Assembly: GCA_947497455.1 (NCBI GenBank)
Contig: CANMGU010000001.1
Span: forward strand, 930,001-994,000
From: an uncultured Sphingomonadaceae bacterium
GTDB taxonomy: Bacteria > Pseudomonadota > Alphaproteobacteria > Sphingomonadales > Sphingomonadaceae
Length of the DNA stretch: 64,000 nt
Direction of reading: 5' to 3'
The position numbers and the translations under genes were made by a program. Within the stretch, counting starts at the first letter, position 1. Every line of letters begins with the position of its first letter. The notes under the pieces were generated by a model that ran no database searches, was not told the origin of the DNA, and was given only the letters and a program-made list of their open reading frames with translations. Positions 18,044 to 28,676 of this stretch are shown here, one piece after another.

Positions 18044-18838
18044 TTAGCGGTCCTTATAGTCCGGTTTGCGCTTGCTGAAAAAGGCCTTGGCGGCTTCGCG
18101 GCTGTCTTCCGTCAGGCTTAGCATCGCTTGTTGCCGGTCTTCAATCGCCATCGCTGCCTCAAAACTTTGCGCGTCGATATTGCGGTTAAGCGCATCTTTG
18201 GTCAGGCGCAGGCCCATGGGTGCCGTATCGAGCATCTCTTCAGCGAGAGAAAGACCGGTGCTGACCAGATTGTCTTCCCCGACAACTTCACTGATCAATC
18301 CCAGTTTTTCAGCGCGTTCAGCATGAATGAACCGGCCAGTCAGGAGCAGTTCGGAAGCGAGTGATGATCCGACAAGCCGCGGCAGGAAATAGCTCGACCC
18401 CATATCACATCCGCCAAGCCCGATTTTAATATAGGCCGCGTTCATTTTCAGGCTCGGCGCACCATAGCGGACATCGCTTGCCAGGAGCAGAGAGAAACCG
18501 CCGCCGCAAGCTGCGCCTTGCCCGAGCGCAATAATGGGCTGTGGGCATTGCCGCATAAGCTGCATGACCGTCGCAATGCTACGTTGCGTGCGCCAGATAT
18601 GCTGGACTTCTCCGCGGGATCCGTCATTTTTCCAGGCGCCGATATCAAGACCTGCACAAAAGGCCCGCCCTTCTGCGCGAAACAGGACCACTCGGATGTC
18701 ATGCCGGTCCTGCAGCCCGCGAAAATAATCCTGCAAGGCGAAGATCATATCTTCGTTCATCGTATTCAGTTTTTCAGGCCGATTAAGCGAGAGAATTTCA
18801 ATCGCGCCGCGTTGTTCGATGAGCAGACTGTTAGTCAT
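18044..18838 (-). CDS. Enoyl-CoA hydratase/isomerase family protein (crotonase)
   Basis: The 264-residue crotonase-fold protein has the first oxyanion motif FCAGLDIGAW and the second LGQGAACGGGFSLL. In the catalytic loop, where classic hydratases have Glu residues, it reads IKIGLGGCDMGSSYFL, so an Asp replaces the second Glu and the first is not obvious. It may be an isomerase or another crotonase rather than a standard hydratase. It follows spt by 21 bp on the same strand, suggesting co-expression with sphingoid base synthesis. Confidence 0.85.
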   Translation of the reverse strand: MTNSLLIEQRGAIEILSLNRPEKLNTMNEDMIFALQDYFRGLQDRHDIRVVLFRAEGRAFCAGLDIGAWKNDGSRGEVQHIWRTQRSIATVMQLMRQCPQPIIALGQGAACGGGFSLLLASDVRYGAPSLKMNAAYIKIGLGGCDMGSSYFLPRLVGSSLASELLLTGRFIHAERAEKLGLISEVVGEDNLVSTGLSLAEEMLDTAPMGLRLTKDALNRNIDAQSFEAAMAIEDRQQAMLSLTEDSREAAKAFFSKRKPDYKDR

Positions 18839-18859
18839 TTCTGTCTCCCGCGAGGAGGA

Positions 18860-20059
18860 TTAGATCGCTCCAACTGCTTTGCCAGCCGCTTCAAACATGC
18901 CGAGGATTTGATCGACCTGTTCGGTCGTGTGCTCGGCACAGAGTGAGCAGCGCAGCAGAGTCATGTTGGCGGGCGTTGCCGGAGGCCGCGCCAGATTGAC
19001 GTAGAGGCCTTCTGCAAGCAGAGCTTGCCACATCATTGCGCCGCGTTCCAGATCAGGCATGATCACAGCGATAATCGCGCTTTGCGCTTCCGATGTGCCA
19101 AGCTCAAAGCCTAAATCGCGCAGGCCTTTATGGAGTTTTTTGCTGTTTTCCCAAAGATGCGCGCGCTTGTTTCCGCTGTGCATCAGCTTGCGGATCGAGG
19201 TGCTGGCCGTTGCCATAACGCTCGGCGGCAGAGAAGCCGTGAATACATAGGGACGGCACACCAGTCGCATGATTTCAAATTTCGGATGGTTGGAGACACA
19301 GAAGCCGCCGACGGTTCCGACCGATTTGCTGAACGTGCCAATGATAAAATCGACATCGTCAATAACGCCTTGATCCTCGCCCACACCGCGGCCATTCTCG
19401 CCGATAAAGCCCATGCTGTGCGCTTCATCAACCAAAGTCATTGCGCCGTTTTCCTTGCAGACACGGATCATTTCCTTGAGCGGCGCGACATCACCAAGCA
19501 TCGAATAGACACCTTCGAGTACGACCAGCTTACCAGCGTCGGCAGGCAGGCGCTTCAACCGTTTTTCCAGTGCTTCAACATCATTGTGGCGGAAGGCGAC
19601 AATTTCCGCATTGCCCATGGCGCAGCCGTCATAAATGGAGGCATGGCTGTCAATGTCGAGAATGACATAGTCGCCCTTACCAGCGAGTGTTGAAATGATC
19701 CCCAAATTGGCCTGGTAGCCCGTCGAAAAGACCATTGCATGGTCCATCGCGTAAAATTCCTTGAGCGCTTCTTCGCAATCCTTGTGTGGGCTGTAGGTGC
19801 CGTTGAGAACACGGCTGCCAGTTGTCCCGGAGCCAAAGTCCTTGAGCGCTTGTAGTCCAGCTTGCTGGACATCATCGTCAAAGGTCATGCCCATATAGTT
19901 ATAGGTGCCAAGCAGGATGGTTTCCTTGCCATTGCACATGGCCACAGTAGGCGATTTCACTTCCTCCATCACAAGGGAAAAAGGATCTTTGACGCCTGTT
20001 GCAAGCAAGGTTTCGCGTTCCTGAATCAGGGGATCGAATTTACTCAGTAGATCGGTCAT
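18860..20059 (-). CDS. spt: Serine palmitoyltransferase
   Basis: This PLP enzyme condenses serine with an acyl thioester to give 3-ketosphinganine. The 399-residue sequence carries the alpha-oxoamine synthase residues: His139 (DSHAS) stacking on PLP, Asp211 and His214 (DEAHS), and Lys245 (GTFSKS) forming the Schiff base. These sit exactly 20 positions before the residues I remember for the Sphingomonas paucimobilis enzyme (His159, Asp231, His234, Lys265), so this is the same enzyme with a shorter N-terminus. There is no membrane helix. ATG 20059 is chosen; an in-frame GTG at 20080 is possible. It follows the acyl carrier gene. Confidence 0.93.
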   Translation of the reverse strand: MTDLLSKFDPLIQERETLLATGVKDPFSLVMEEVKSPTVAMCNGKETILLGTYNYMGMTFDDDVQQAGLQALKDFGSGTTGSRVLNGTYSPHKDCEEALKEFYAMDHAMVFSTGYQANLGIISTLAGKGDYVILDIDSHASIYDGCAMGNAEIVAFRHNDVEALEKRLKRLPADAGKLVVLEGVYSMLGDVAPLKEMIRVCKENGAMTLVDEAHSMGFIGENGRGVGEDQGVIDDVDFIIGTFSKSVGTVGGFCVSNHPKFEIMRLVCRPYVFTASLPPSVMATASTSIRKLMHSGNKRAHLWENSKKLHKGLRDLGFELGTSEAQSAIIAVIMPDLERGAMMWQALLAEGLYVNLARPPATPANMTLLRCSLCAEHTTEQVDQILGMFEAAGKAVGAI

Positions 20060-20122
20060 TTTACTCTCATCTTTCGCCACAGCCGGACTTGTTTCAGCAT
20101 GACGAGTTCATGTTTGGGTGGA

Positions 20123-20368
20123 CTAGTTATCCATCAACTTTGCGACAGCATCTGCAAGCTGACCGACATTTTCGATTTCGGCCTGCATGTTCATGGTGAT
20201 GATAATATCAAATTCGTCTTCCACCGCAGCCACAAAATCCATGACCGTCAGGCTGTCCCACTCCAGATCGCCTGCAAAGGTAGTATCGTCCTTCAGTTCG
20301 ACACCCTTGTTGTTAAACGGTCCGATCAAGGTTTCCACCTTGGCCATAATTTCTTCGCGACTTGCCAT
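20123..20368 (-). CDS. Dedicated acyl carrier protein for sphingolipid synthesis (AcpR-like)
   Basis: The 81-residue acyl carrier protein has its phosphopantetheine site at Ser39 in LEWDSLTVMDF. Its sequence is unlike the standard fatty-acid ACP motif (GADSLDTVELVM), which fits the special ACP found next to spt in other bacteria that feeds acyl chains to SPT. It is upstream of spt on the same strand, with 63 bp between. No acyl-ACP synthetase gene, found beside this set in Caulobacter, is present in the window. Confidence 0.88.
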   Translation of the reverse strand: MASREEIMAKVETLIGPFNNKGVELKDDTTFAGDLEWDSLTVMDFVAAVEDEFDIIITMNMQAEIENVGQLADAVAKLMDN

Positions 20369-20393
20369 GTTTTATTTCCCCAATATCCCGGCC

Positions 20394-20440
20394 TGCTTAT
20401 GTGTAAGCAATCTTTGCCAATATGAAGTCCCCATTGGCAA
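20394..20440. promoter_or_regulatory. Two hairpins/inverted repeats upstream of the acyl carrier gene
   Basis: TGCTTA (20394-20399) pairs with TAAGCA (20404-20409) across TGTG. TTGCCAAT (20414-20421) pairs perfectly with ATTGGCAA (20433-20440) across 11 bases. Both lie in the 187-bp divergent gap between the acyl carrier gene and the PycTM-like gene. They could be operators or leader hairpins. Confidence 0.4.
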
Positions 20441-20555
20441 GCGAATAAGGCCGAAACAGGGCACAAGGGTGGGGATATACGCCGTAACTTGCCCAATTGC
20501 GCCGATTATGTCACTCTTGCGGTGCATCGGGTCGCGCCTTTGCGGAGGGTCGAGC

Positions 20556-21074
20556 ATGACTGAGGAACGAAAATGGCCGGATGAAGTCATCCAACTGCTG
20601 CGTACGACCCAACAACACCATGTTCAACTTAGTCTGATGGCCGATCACAAAGCCAATATGCTTATTGGTGCAACATTTGTGGTGTTTACTCTGGCCATAG
20701 GACAAAGCCATGCTAGCAGCTTCTCTCTTCCCTTGCTCATACTGGCTATTTCAGCGTTTTCCGCGGCGGGTCTGGCTGCGATTGCCGTAATGCCAGCGAC
20801 CAAGATACGGGCGGGTGCCAATCCCAATATGCTATTCTTCGGCGCGTTCTCCAAAATATCGGAAGACGAGTTCAAAGATCAGCTTCTGACAGAGAATTTT
20901 GTGGATCAGGAGACTGTTTATCGCACAATGCTGCGTGATATCTATCAAATGGGTTTGGTGTTAGAGCGCAAAAAATACCGCTATCTGGGTCTCGCATACC
21001 GGGTGTTTCTGCTCGGTTTATCAATGACTTTCGTGACATATTTGGCGGAACAGTTTGTTGGGCCGTTGCTTTAA
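20556..21074 (+). CDS. PycTM-like (DUF5706, Pycsar effector family) membrane protein
   Basis: The 172-residue protein begins with a short cytoplasmic part and HHVQLSLMADHKANMLIG, which resembles the ADxKAxxLL segment heading the membrane region of DUF5706/PycTM proteins. Two helices follow (about 36-55 and 58-78), then a cytoplasmic segment with LRDIYQMGLVLERKKYRYL and a third helix at 146-165. PycTM effectors disrupt membranes in cyclic-pyrimidine antiphage defence. No pyrimidine cyclase is near, so this is an orphan and its role may be different. A GGAGG site supports the start. Its end overlaps the P450 stop on the other strand. Confidence 0.65.
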   Translation: MTEERKWPDEVIQLLRTTQQHHVQLSLMADHKANMLIGATFVVFTLAIGQSHASSFSLPLLILAISAFSAAGLAAIAVMPATKIRAGANPNMLFFGAFSKISEDEFKDQLLTENFVDQETVYRTMLRDIYQMGLVLERKKYRYLGLAYRVFLLGLSMTFVTYLAEQFVGPLL

Positions 21075-22273
21075 GGTCTGCTCTGCTCCCAACTGAGCCA
21101 GAGCTCCTCAATCGCCCAGACGACACCACCGCGCATAGCGCCTTTTGGTTTATCGGGATCGAGCTGAAATCGACCAATTTGACGAAACCAGGTTTCATAG
21201 AAAATATGCAACTCCATCCGCGCAAGATGCAGACCCAGACAGGTATGGATGCCCGAGCCAAAGGCACCGTGGCGATAATGTTTGCGATCAACTGAAACGG
21301 TCATTGGATCTTCGTTAAGCTTGTCCTCCCATCCAATCATTGCGAGCGGGCAAATGATCTTCTCACCTTTGGACAGTTTCTGGCCGCCTAGCATTGTGTC
21401 TTCATTAATCTGACGCGGCAGATTGACGAAGCTGTATCGGCGCAGCAATTCTTCGGTAACATCGGGGATGCACGCGGGATGGTCGATGATCCGTTCTTGC
21501 AGGGATGGATTTGTGGCCAAATGCTTCATGCTGAAACTGAGCGCATTGACCACAGTGTCCAACCCGGCGAGAAAGAGGAGATGCGCGATCGAGAGCAGTT
21601 CTTCGAAAGTTAGTTCGCGGCCGTCAATATCGGACCGGATGATATGGCTCATCATATCGTCTTTCGGGTCTGCCTGCCGCTCTTTTACAAAATCCGCTAA
21701 CATCGCAACAATCTTTTGTTGAACCTGGGCAACTTCGGGTGTGCCCGCCAGTTCAAAATTCTCGCTCACGAGTGCACGAAACTCATCAAACCGATCCAAT
21801 GGCAATCCCAGCATTTCCATGAAAACCGATACTGGAAAGCGCGAGCCGACAGCATCGATAAATTCACATTGCCCATTCGCCTTGACCGCGCCGATAAGCT
21901 TGTCCGCCCATTGCTGGATCCGTTCTTCCAAGGGTGCAATTGCCTTTTTCTCGAAAAACGGTCGCATCATTTGGCGATAGGGGCGGTGTTCCGGTGGATC
22001 GAGAGACAGCGGGATGGTCTTGGGTATGTTCTCGATATGGGGGATTGAAAAATTCTCGTTGGAGAAGATATTCGGCTTGCGCAGCAAATCGATCATCATA
22101 TCGCCATCGGTTACTATCCAGTGACCACCATTTCGGGGCGTCCAGAATAGGGGAGGAGCTTTGCTTTTCAGTGCTAGAAAGGCATCATGCACATCGACCT
22201 TAATCGCCGGCTCGCCATATATGTCGAAATCATGAGTGGGCACGTCATCGCGCACCGCAGTATTGCTTGCCAT
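21071..22273 (-). CDS. Cytochrome P450
   Basis: The 400-residue soluble bacterial P450 has the I-helix AGLDT at 236-240 (oxygen-activating Asp-Thr), the ExxR pair Glu275-Arg278 and the heme loop FGSGIHTCLG with Cys345 as thiolate ligand. No ferredoxin or reductase gene is adjacent. The substrate cannot be read from sequence. Its position 69 bp after the CerR-like gene on the same strand suggests a sphingolipid or fatty-acid substrate, for example chain hydroxylation. It is not of the CYP152 peroxygenase type, which lacks the acid-alcohol pair. Confidence 0.92.
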   Translation of the reverse strand: MASNTAVRDDVPTHDFDIYGEPAIKVDVHDAFLALKSKAPPLFWTPRNGGHWIVTDGDMMIDLLRKPNIFSNENFSIPHIENIPKTIPLSLDPPEHRPYRQMMRPFFEKKAIAPLEERIQQWADKLIGAVKANGQCEFIDAVGSRFPVSVFMEMLGLPLDRFDEFRALVSENFELAGTPEVAQVQQKIVAMLADFVKERQADPKDDMMSHIIRSDIDGRELTFEELLSIAHLLFLAGLDTVVNALSFSMKHLATNPSLQERIIDHPACIPDVTEELLRRYSFVNLPRQINEDTMLGGQKLSKGEKIICPLAMIGWEDKLNEDPMTVSVDRKHYRHGAFGSGIHTCLGLHLARMELHIFYETWFRQIGRFQLDPDKPKGAMRGGVVWAIEELWLSWEQSRP

Positions 22274-22342
22274 AACATCATCTCCCGGAGCGTATCTATG
22301 AGCCGGTTTGCAGAGAATGGCAGCTAGTGATTTTAGGAGGCG

Positions 22343-23269
22343 TCAGAGCCAATCGTTCTGACGGTACCATTTTGCTGTGTCTTTCAACCCTTGCCGCGTT
22401 TCGATTTGTGGAGTCCACAGTTCGGGTGGCAGGCGCTTGGCCGGATCGACCGTCCAGTCATCATGGCAGAAATAGTTAACCCGATCCTCAGTCAGTTTGG
22501 CTTTATCGCGGCGAAAAAAGCGATCGGCCTTTGCGCCCAGTTCCAGCAGAAATCTAGGCGTTGCTATCGGTTTAATCCGCCTGCCAGTCGCCCAGCCAAC
22601 GGCTTTTGCAAAACTTTTTTGTGTCCATCCGCCTGTCTTGCCGTCGTCCACCTCAAAGATCTGGGTTGTCAGCTCTTCATGCTCGGGAATGATTGTCATC
22701 AATGCGCGGGATAGGTCGTCGACATGAATAGCCGATAGCCGGCCGTCGGCGTCTGGGGGCAGGGTGATGAAGCCGGTCTTTGCCATTTTGAAAAGTTCCA
22801 GCATTTCGCTATCTCCGGGGCCATAAATAGCCGGCGGCCGAATGATCGTCCAATCGAGTCCACTCGATGCCACGATCTTTTCCGCTCGGGCCTTGGTGTC
22901 GCCATAGATGGAGAGCTTTGGTAAGGTTGCGGCGAGCGAGGAGACATGAATGAGGCGCTTGCATCCGGATTTCTTCGCCGCCTCAACCACGGCCAAGGTG
23001 CCCGCAACATTGCCTGCTTCAAACTCTTCCCGAGTGGGCGCATTGACCACACCGGCAATATGAATCACTACGTCAGCCCCGGTGCACAACACACTGAGGC
23101 TGGCTGGGTTGTCCAACGCGCCGCGTATCCAGGTGACATTGGGACGATCATCCTGTGTCTGGCGGGTCAGAGCGCGTACCGGAAAACCGGCGCGTACCGC
23201 GAGATTTAGCAGATGACTGCCCACAAAGCCGGTCGCACCGGTAATCGCCAGAGTTGGTTTCGTCCGCAT
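22343..23269 (-). CDS. NAD(P)-dependent reductase resembling CerR (3-ketosphinganine/ceramide reductase)
   Basis: The 308-residue extended SDR protein has the Rossmann motif GATGFVGSHLL at 10-20, HIAGVVNAPT and the YxxxK pair in SIYGDTKARAEK. In Caulobacter an SDR beside spt and the special ACP (CerR) is needed for the keto reduction in ceramide synthesis. The neighbouring genes and length fit, so this role is likely but inferred. It begins 24 bp after proB on the same strand and so seems to be transcribed with obgE-proB. Confidence 0.75.
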   Translation of the reverse strand: MRTKPTLAITGATGFVGSHLLNLAVRAGFPVRALTRQTQDDRPNVTWIRGALDNPASLSVLCTGADVVIHIAGVVNAPTREEFEAGNVAGTLAVVEAAKKSGCKRLIHVSSLAATLPKLSIYGDTKARAEKIVASSGLDWTIIRPPAIYGPGDSEMLELFKMAKTGFITLPPDADGRLSAIHVDDLSRALMTIIPEHEELTTQIFEVDDGKTGGWTQKSFAKAVGWATGRRIKPIATPRFLLELGAKADRFFRRDKAKLTEDRVNYFCHDDWTVDPAKRLPPELWTPQIETRQGLKDTAKWYRQNDWL

Positions 23270-23293
23270 GCGGTTACCTACCCATGTCCCGCT

Positions 23294-25506
<2,213 letters not shown>

Positions 25507-25557
25507 CTAGGGGCTTGATTACCTAGTCCCATGACGACCCGCATCATCTGCAGAATT

Positions 25558-26856
25558 TTAATCCGCAGCCTGCAATTGATCCATTTCTGCGACGCGCGGG
25601 TCATTAGGATAGACCCATTCCTCTCCAATTACTTGGTCAACGGCGAGATGCTCCGGCACATTATCGAGGCCGATCATCTTATCGCAGCTTTGGTGAAAGC
25701 TGTAGATACGCGCTTCTTGATAGCTTAACGGCACGCTCTTGAACCCGTCGCTCTCCATGGATTTCTGGATCATCTCGCCAAATTGCGTGTCTTCCAGGAT
25801 TATCGGGCTCATATCCCGACCGTTCGGTTTGCTCTCATCCGGCACAGTCCACAAGTCTGGCGCTGGACCATTCCCCCAGTCCAGCGCCATCGTGACGAGC
25901 TCCAACCGGGTTGTGTTCAATCCGGTCGGCCAGAAAACCAAAGGCGGTACAAAATAATTCGATAGCGGTGACACCCAGTTGGGGAACATGGTGTAGCTTT
26001 GTGTGCAGGTGCGACCCAATTCGCCAACCGTATCAATCTCCTGCCACTCTGGCGGTGAGTCGACGGCGCGAACATGTTCGCGGTCGGTTTCCTGCGGGGC
26101 AGGGGCGAGCATGCGGGCATGGCCGTTGGGAAAGATCGTGTTCACATTGCGCCTGCTGTCAACCAAAGGCGCGACGGTTTCGGGATGGATGAAGGGCACG
26201 TGATAGACCTCCATATTGGCCTCCATCGCTACCTTCCAGTTGCAGTTGAGATCGAAGCTATGGCGCGCCGCGAGTTTGATCTTGTCGAATTGAAATTCTT
26301 CCCAGTCGTTCCAGACCGGGCCTAACCACTGCTTCAACGGCATTGCATCATCGTCAAAGTTCACAAAAATCACATTGCCGAGCATCTCGCATTTGACTGG
26401 GATCAGGCTGCGGCAGGACATGTCGAGTCCGGTAAAATCCTGTTTCTCCGGAACACCGATTAGCTCGCCATCGGTCTTGTAAGTCCAGTTGTGATAGCCG
26501 CACATCAGGCGCGGCGCGCGGCCTTTCTCCTCGGTTACCACGGGTGCACCGCGATGACGGCAGGTGTTGTAAAAGGCCCGTACTTCACCGTCCATGCCGT
26601 GAACAATAATGATGGGCGTGCCGGTATTTTCCCATTTCATAAAGCATCCCGGTTCTGGGATTTCATCGATATGCGCGGCGAACAACCAGCTTTTTTTCCA
26701 GATATGTTGCTGTTCCAGATCATAATAATCCTGGGATGTATAACGACCAGCGGGAAGATCAGGCAGATGCGGAAAACCATCAGGCGGTGCAGTTCGCGCA
26801 GCCTCCCAGTCCATCAGGCGCTTTATCTGTGCGATATAGGCGGGGTCCATTGACAT
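25558..26856 (-). CDS. Rieske [2Fe-2S] aromatic-ring-hydroxylating-type oxygenase, alpha subunit
   Basis: The 432-residue oxygenase has the Rieske ligands in CRHRGAPV and CGYHNWTY (C-x-H and C-x2-H). The mononuclear iron site follows in the C-terminal domain, with NWKVAMEANMEVYHVPFIHP giving the typical N/E...H...H pattern. It should hydroxylate an aromatic or terpenoid-like substrate. No small subunit, ferredoxin or reductase is adjacent, so electrons must come from elsewhere. The start at 26856 (MSMDPAY) is preferred over 26889 because GGGAG lies about 12 bases upstream. Confidence 0.9.
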   Translation of the reverse strand: MSMDPAYIAQIKRLMDWEAARTAPPDGFPHLPDLPAGRYTSQDYYDLEQQHIWKKSWLFAAHIDEIPEPGCFMKWENTGTPIIIVHGMDGEVRAFYNTCRHRGAPVVTEEKGRAPRLMCGYHNWTYKTDGELIGVPEKQDFTGLDMSCRSLIPVKCEMLGNVIFVNFDDDAMPLKQWLGPVWNDWEEFQFDKIKLAARHSFDLNCNWKVAMEANMEVYHVPFIHPETVAPLVDSRRNVNTIFPNGHARMLAPAPQETDREHVRAVDSPPEWQEIDTVGELGRTCTQSYTMFPNWVSPLSNYFVPPLVFWPTGLNTTRLELVTMALDWGNGPAPDLWTVPDESKPNGRDMSPIILEDTQFGEMIQKSMESDGFKSVPLSYQEARIYSFHQSCDKMIGLDNVPEHLAVDQVIGEEWVYPNDPRVAEMDQLQAAD

Positions 26857-26963
26857 CGGTTTTTTCGTTTCTCCCAATACAAGCTGCATGACATGGCAAG
26901 GGCGACGCCGTCGATTGGCATTTGTGATAAAGGAAAGAACTTGATGCTATGATATCAAAATAG

Positions 26964-27019
26964 ATAGGTTTAACGGCGGAACCTATAGATATTGGGACTT
27001 GCCACGTGGTCCCGTGGCA
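26964..27019. promoter_or_regulatory. Two inverted repeats between the Rieske gene and the winged-helix gene
   Basis: ATAGGTT (26964-26970) with AACCTAT (26980-26986), and TGCCACG (27000-27006) with CGTGGCA (27013-27019), form two 7-bp-arm inverted repeats in the 231-bp divergent gap. They are candidate operators or leader hairpins. Confidence 0.45.
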
Positions 27020-27087
27020 TGACTATACTATGCTGGATGATTTAGAAATTGTTTGAGGTCGCAGAAATTTGTCTGAGGGAGGACATA

Positions 27088-27486
27088 TTGAATAAAAAAA
27101 AGGATCTAGAGGGTTTCGCGCAAGGCGAAAGCTCCAATCACTCCGATCTCACCCATTTGCAATTCGCAGCGCATATCGCGGAACAAAATAAGTTACGATC
27201 CGAATATTTCAGCAACCTGACGCTTGGCGACCCGATTTGGGATGTTTTGCTGGACGTTTATGTTGCGGAAAAAACCGACCTGCCGACCACAATCAGCGCC
27301 ATTTCCAACCGTCTGGAAAAGCCGATTTCTCTGTGTCAAAGATGCATAGATTATCTGCTGGAACGCGATGGGGTTTTCGAGAATCGCAATCGATATACGG
27401 CGCCGCAATTTCTTTATCTCGCCAGTGAAAAAACCAAGCAACAGGTTGCTGCTTGGCTCAACAACTGCCTGGCTTCAGCACCATGA
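27088..27486 (+). CDS. Small winged-helix-like DNA-binding protein
   Basis: The 132-residue protein has a polar, lysine-rich start and then a helix-turn-helix-like region: DPIWDVLLDVYVAE, TTISAISNRLEKPISLCQRCIDYLLERDGVF, with a wing-like FENRNRYTAPQF. This resembles a family of small MarR-like winged-helix proteins common in sphingomonads, often beside catabolic genes. The start codon is a TTG at 27088, fixed by a strong GAGGGAGGA site five bases upstream; the open frame extends further up without support. It converges with the LuxR gene. Confidence 0.7.
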   Translation: MNKKKDLEGFAQGESSNHSDLTHLQFAAHIAEQNKLRSEYFSNLTLGDPIWDVLLDVYVAEKTDLPTTISAISNRLEKPISLCQRCIDYLLERDGVFENRNRYTAPQFLYLASEKTKQQVAAWLNNCLASAP

Positions 27487-27539
27487 TTTAGCTAGGTAGC
27501 GAAGGCGTTTTCTGTCGAAGAAATTATGCTGAGATGACC

Positions 27540-28262
27540 TTAGGTCCTTAACAGGTCCATGCTAATTGCTTTTACAGATGCAGATGTCCGATCATGAACA
27601 TCTAGTTTGGCAAATGCTCGTCGCATATAGCTGTCGATAGAGCTTTCGGATAATTCCAAAATAGTGCCAATCTCCGCATTGGATTTTCCTTTTGCAGCCC
27701 AGGCAATGATCTGCATTTCCCGTTTGGATAGAGATTTTTCTATCCCGTAGAGACCAGAGGTTAACTGGCAAAAACGCAGATGCGCCATTTGCGCAAAAAT
27801 GTGGAACTGCAATCCAACCTCTTTACTCATGAGTTCTGCGTTAAGGGGCTTGCCGCAAGAGGCTAGTCCGTTGCGGGATTGCGGGCCGAAAAGTGGAAAT
27901 ATCCAACCCTCATCAATATCCATGCTATTCGCAGCTTGTTTTAATTTTTGGAATTTTTGCTCGCTGCTGGTCAAGTCGGCAATTTCTGTCCATCGAAATG
28001 CTGCGCCTTTTTGAAGGCTATTCTCGGTTGTAAGATGCCCCTGTTTAATTAGCCCGGCGATTACGAATTTTTGGAACTCTTCATCTGAAATTCCTGCATA
28101 TCTGATGATCGTATCTGGATGGGTTGGTTTTCTATGTGGAGGTGGGCAAGCGTAGATCATAGCTCGAAATCCATATTTTCTGGATATCTCTATAACATAT
28201 TTCCAGAGTATCGCGGGGCTGTCACATTGATCCAGTCTTCCAATTTCATCAAAGGTCAACAT
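27540..28262 (-). CDS. LuxR-family regulator with autoinducer-binding-like domain (LuxR solo)
   Basis: The 240-residue protein has an N-terminal domain of autoinducer-binding type (EIGRLDQCDSPAILWKYV, DEGWIFPLFGPQSRNGLA) and a C-terminal LuxR helix-turn-helix (LSKREMQIIAWAAKGKSN, ELSESSIDSYMRRAFAKL). The ATG at 28262 is chosen because GCGAGGA precedes it and it gives the usual length; the frame is open to 28400. No luxI synthase gene is in the window, so it may sense an outside signal or another ligand. Confidence 0.85.
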   Translation of the reverse strand: MLTFDEIGRLDQCDSPAILWKYVIEISRKYGFRAMIYACPPPHRKPTHPDTIIRYAGISDEEFQKFVIAGLIKQGHLTTENSLQKGAAFRWTEIADLTSSEQKFQKLKQAANSMDIDEGWIFPLFGPQSRNGLASCGKPLNAELMSKEVGLQFHIFAQMAHLRFCQLTSGLYGIEKSLSKREMQIIAWAAKGKSNAEIGTILELSESSIDSYMRRAFAKLDVHDRTSASVKAISMDLLRT

Positions 28263-28597
28263 TGGTCCTCGCTCGTTACATTCTGAAATATATCTATGAA
28301 CTGTTAGCTGGTCTGCTACGTGATCGCGTGACGCTTTTTTTGCAGCTACCACAAGCAATCGATTGGCCAGATACTGCCCTTCGGCCTGTATGAACCTCAC
28401 TATTCATTGCTCTAGTTCAGAGTAATTCACAGCATGTTAGAAAATCTGGTCAAGCTCTAATTTACCAGACAGAACCTTCCGCCCTTCCAGTGATCGCTTT
28501 AGCCCAAACCCATCTTCTGATGGATTGCGAAACATGCCTCAGGGTCCGGGATTGTGGGTAAAATTCAGGGGGTAATTTTTCCTAGTAATCGCAAATG
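28263..28597. other. Long gap with no gene seen
   Basis: Apart from the unsupported upstream extension of the LuxR frame, I see no coding potential. One inverted repeat, TCTGGT (28445-28450) with ACCAGA (28464-28469), could be an operator for LuxR or for the operon to the right. Confidence 0.5.
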
Positions 28598-28642
28598 TTG
28601 ACAGAAACCGATAATTGCAGATATAAAGTATCCAGTGGATAC
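28598..28642 (+). promoter_or_regulatory. Sigma-70 promoter with overlapping TetR-type operator
   Basis: TTGACA (28598-28603) and TATAAA (28622-28627) are spaced by 18 bases. The perfect palindrome GTATCCA-G-TGGATAC (28628-28642) starts right after the -10 box and so covers the transcription start. The same core occurs before the TetR gene at 31985-32005. An AGAAGGA site and ATG 28677 follow. Confidence 0.8.
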
Positions 28643-28676
28643 ATATTTACTCGATCATAATTTAGAAGGAAAAATC

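Noticed and set aside
28445-28469. Lux box for the LuxR solo
   Set aside because: The inverted repeat TCTGGT/ACCAGA has arms of only six and the wrong spacing for a 20-bp lux box, so it is noted only as a possible operator.
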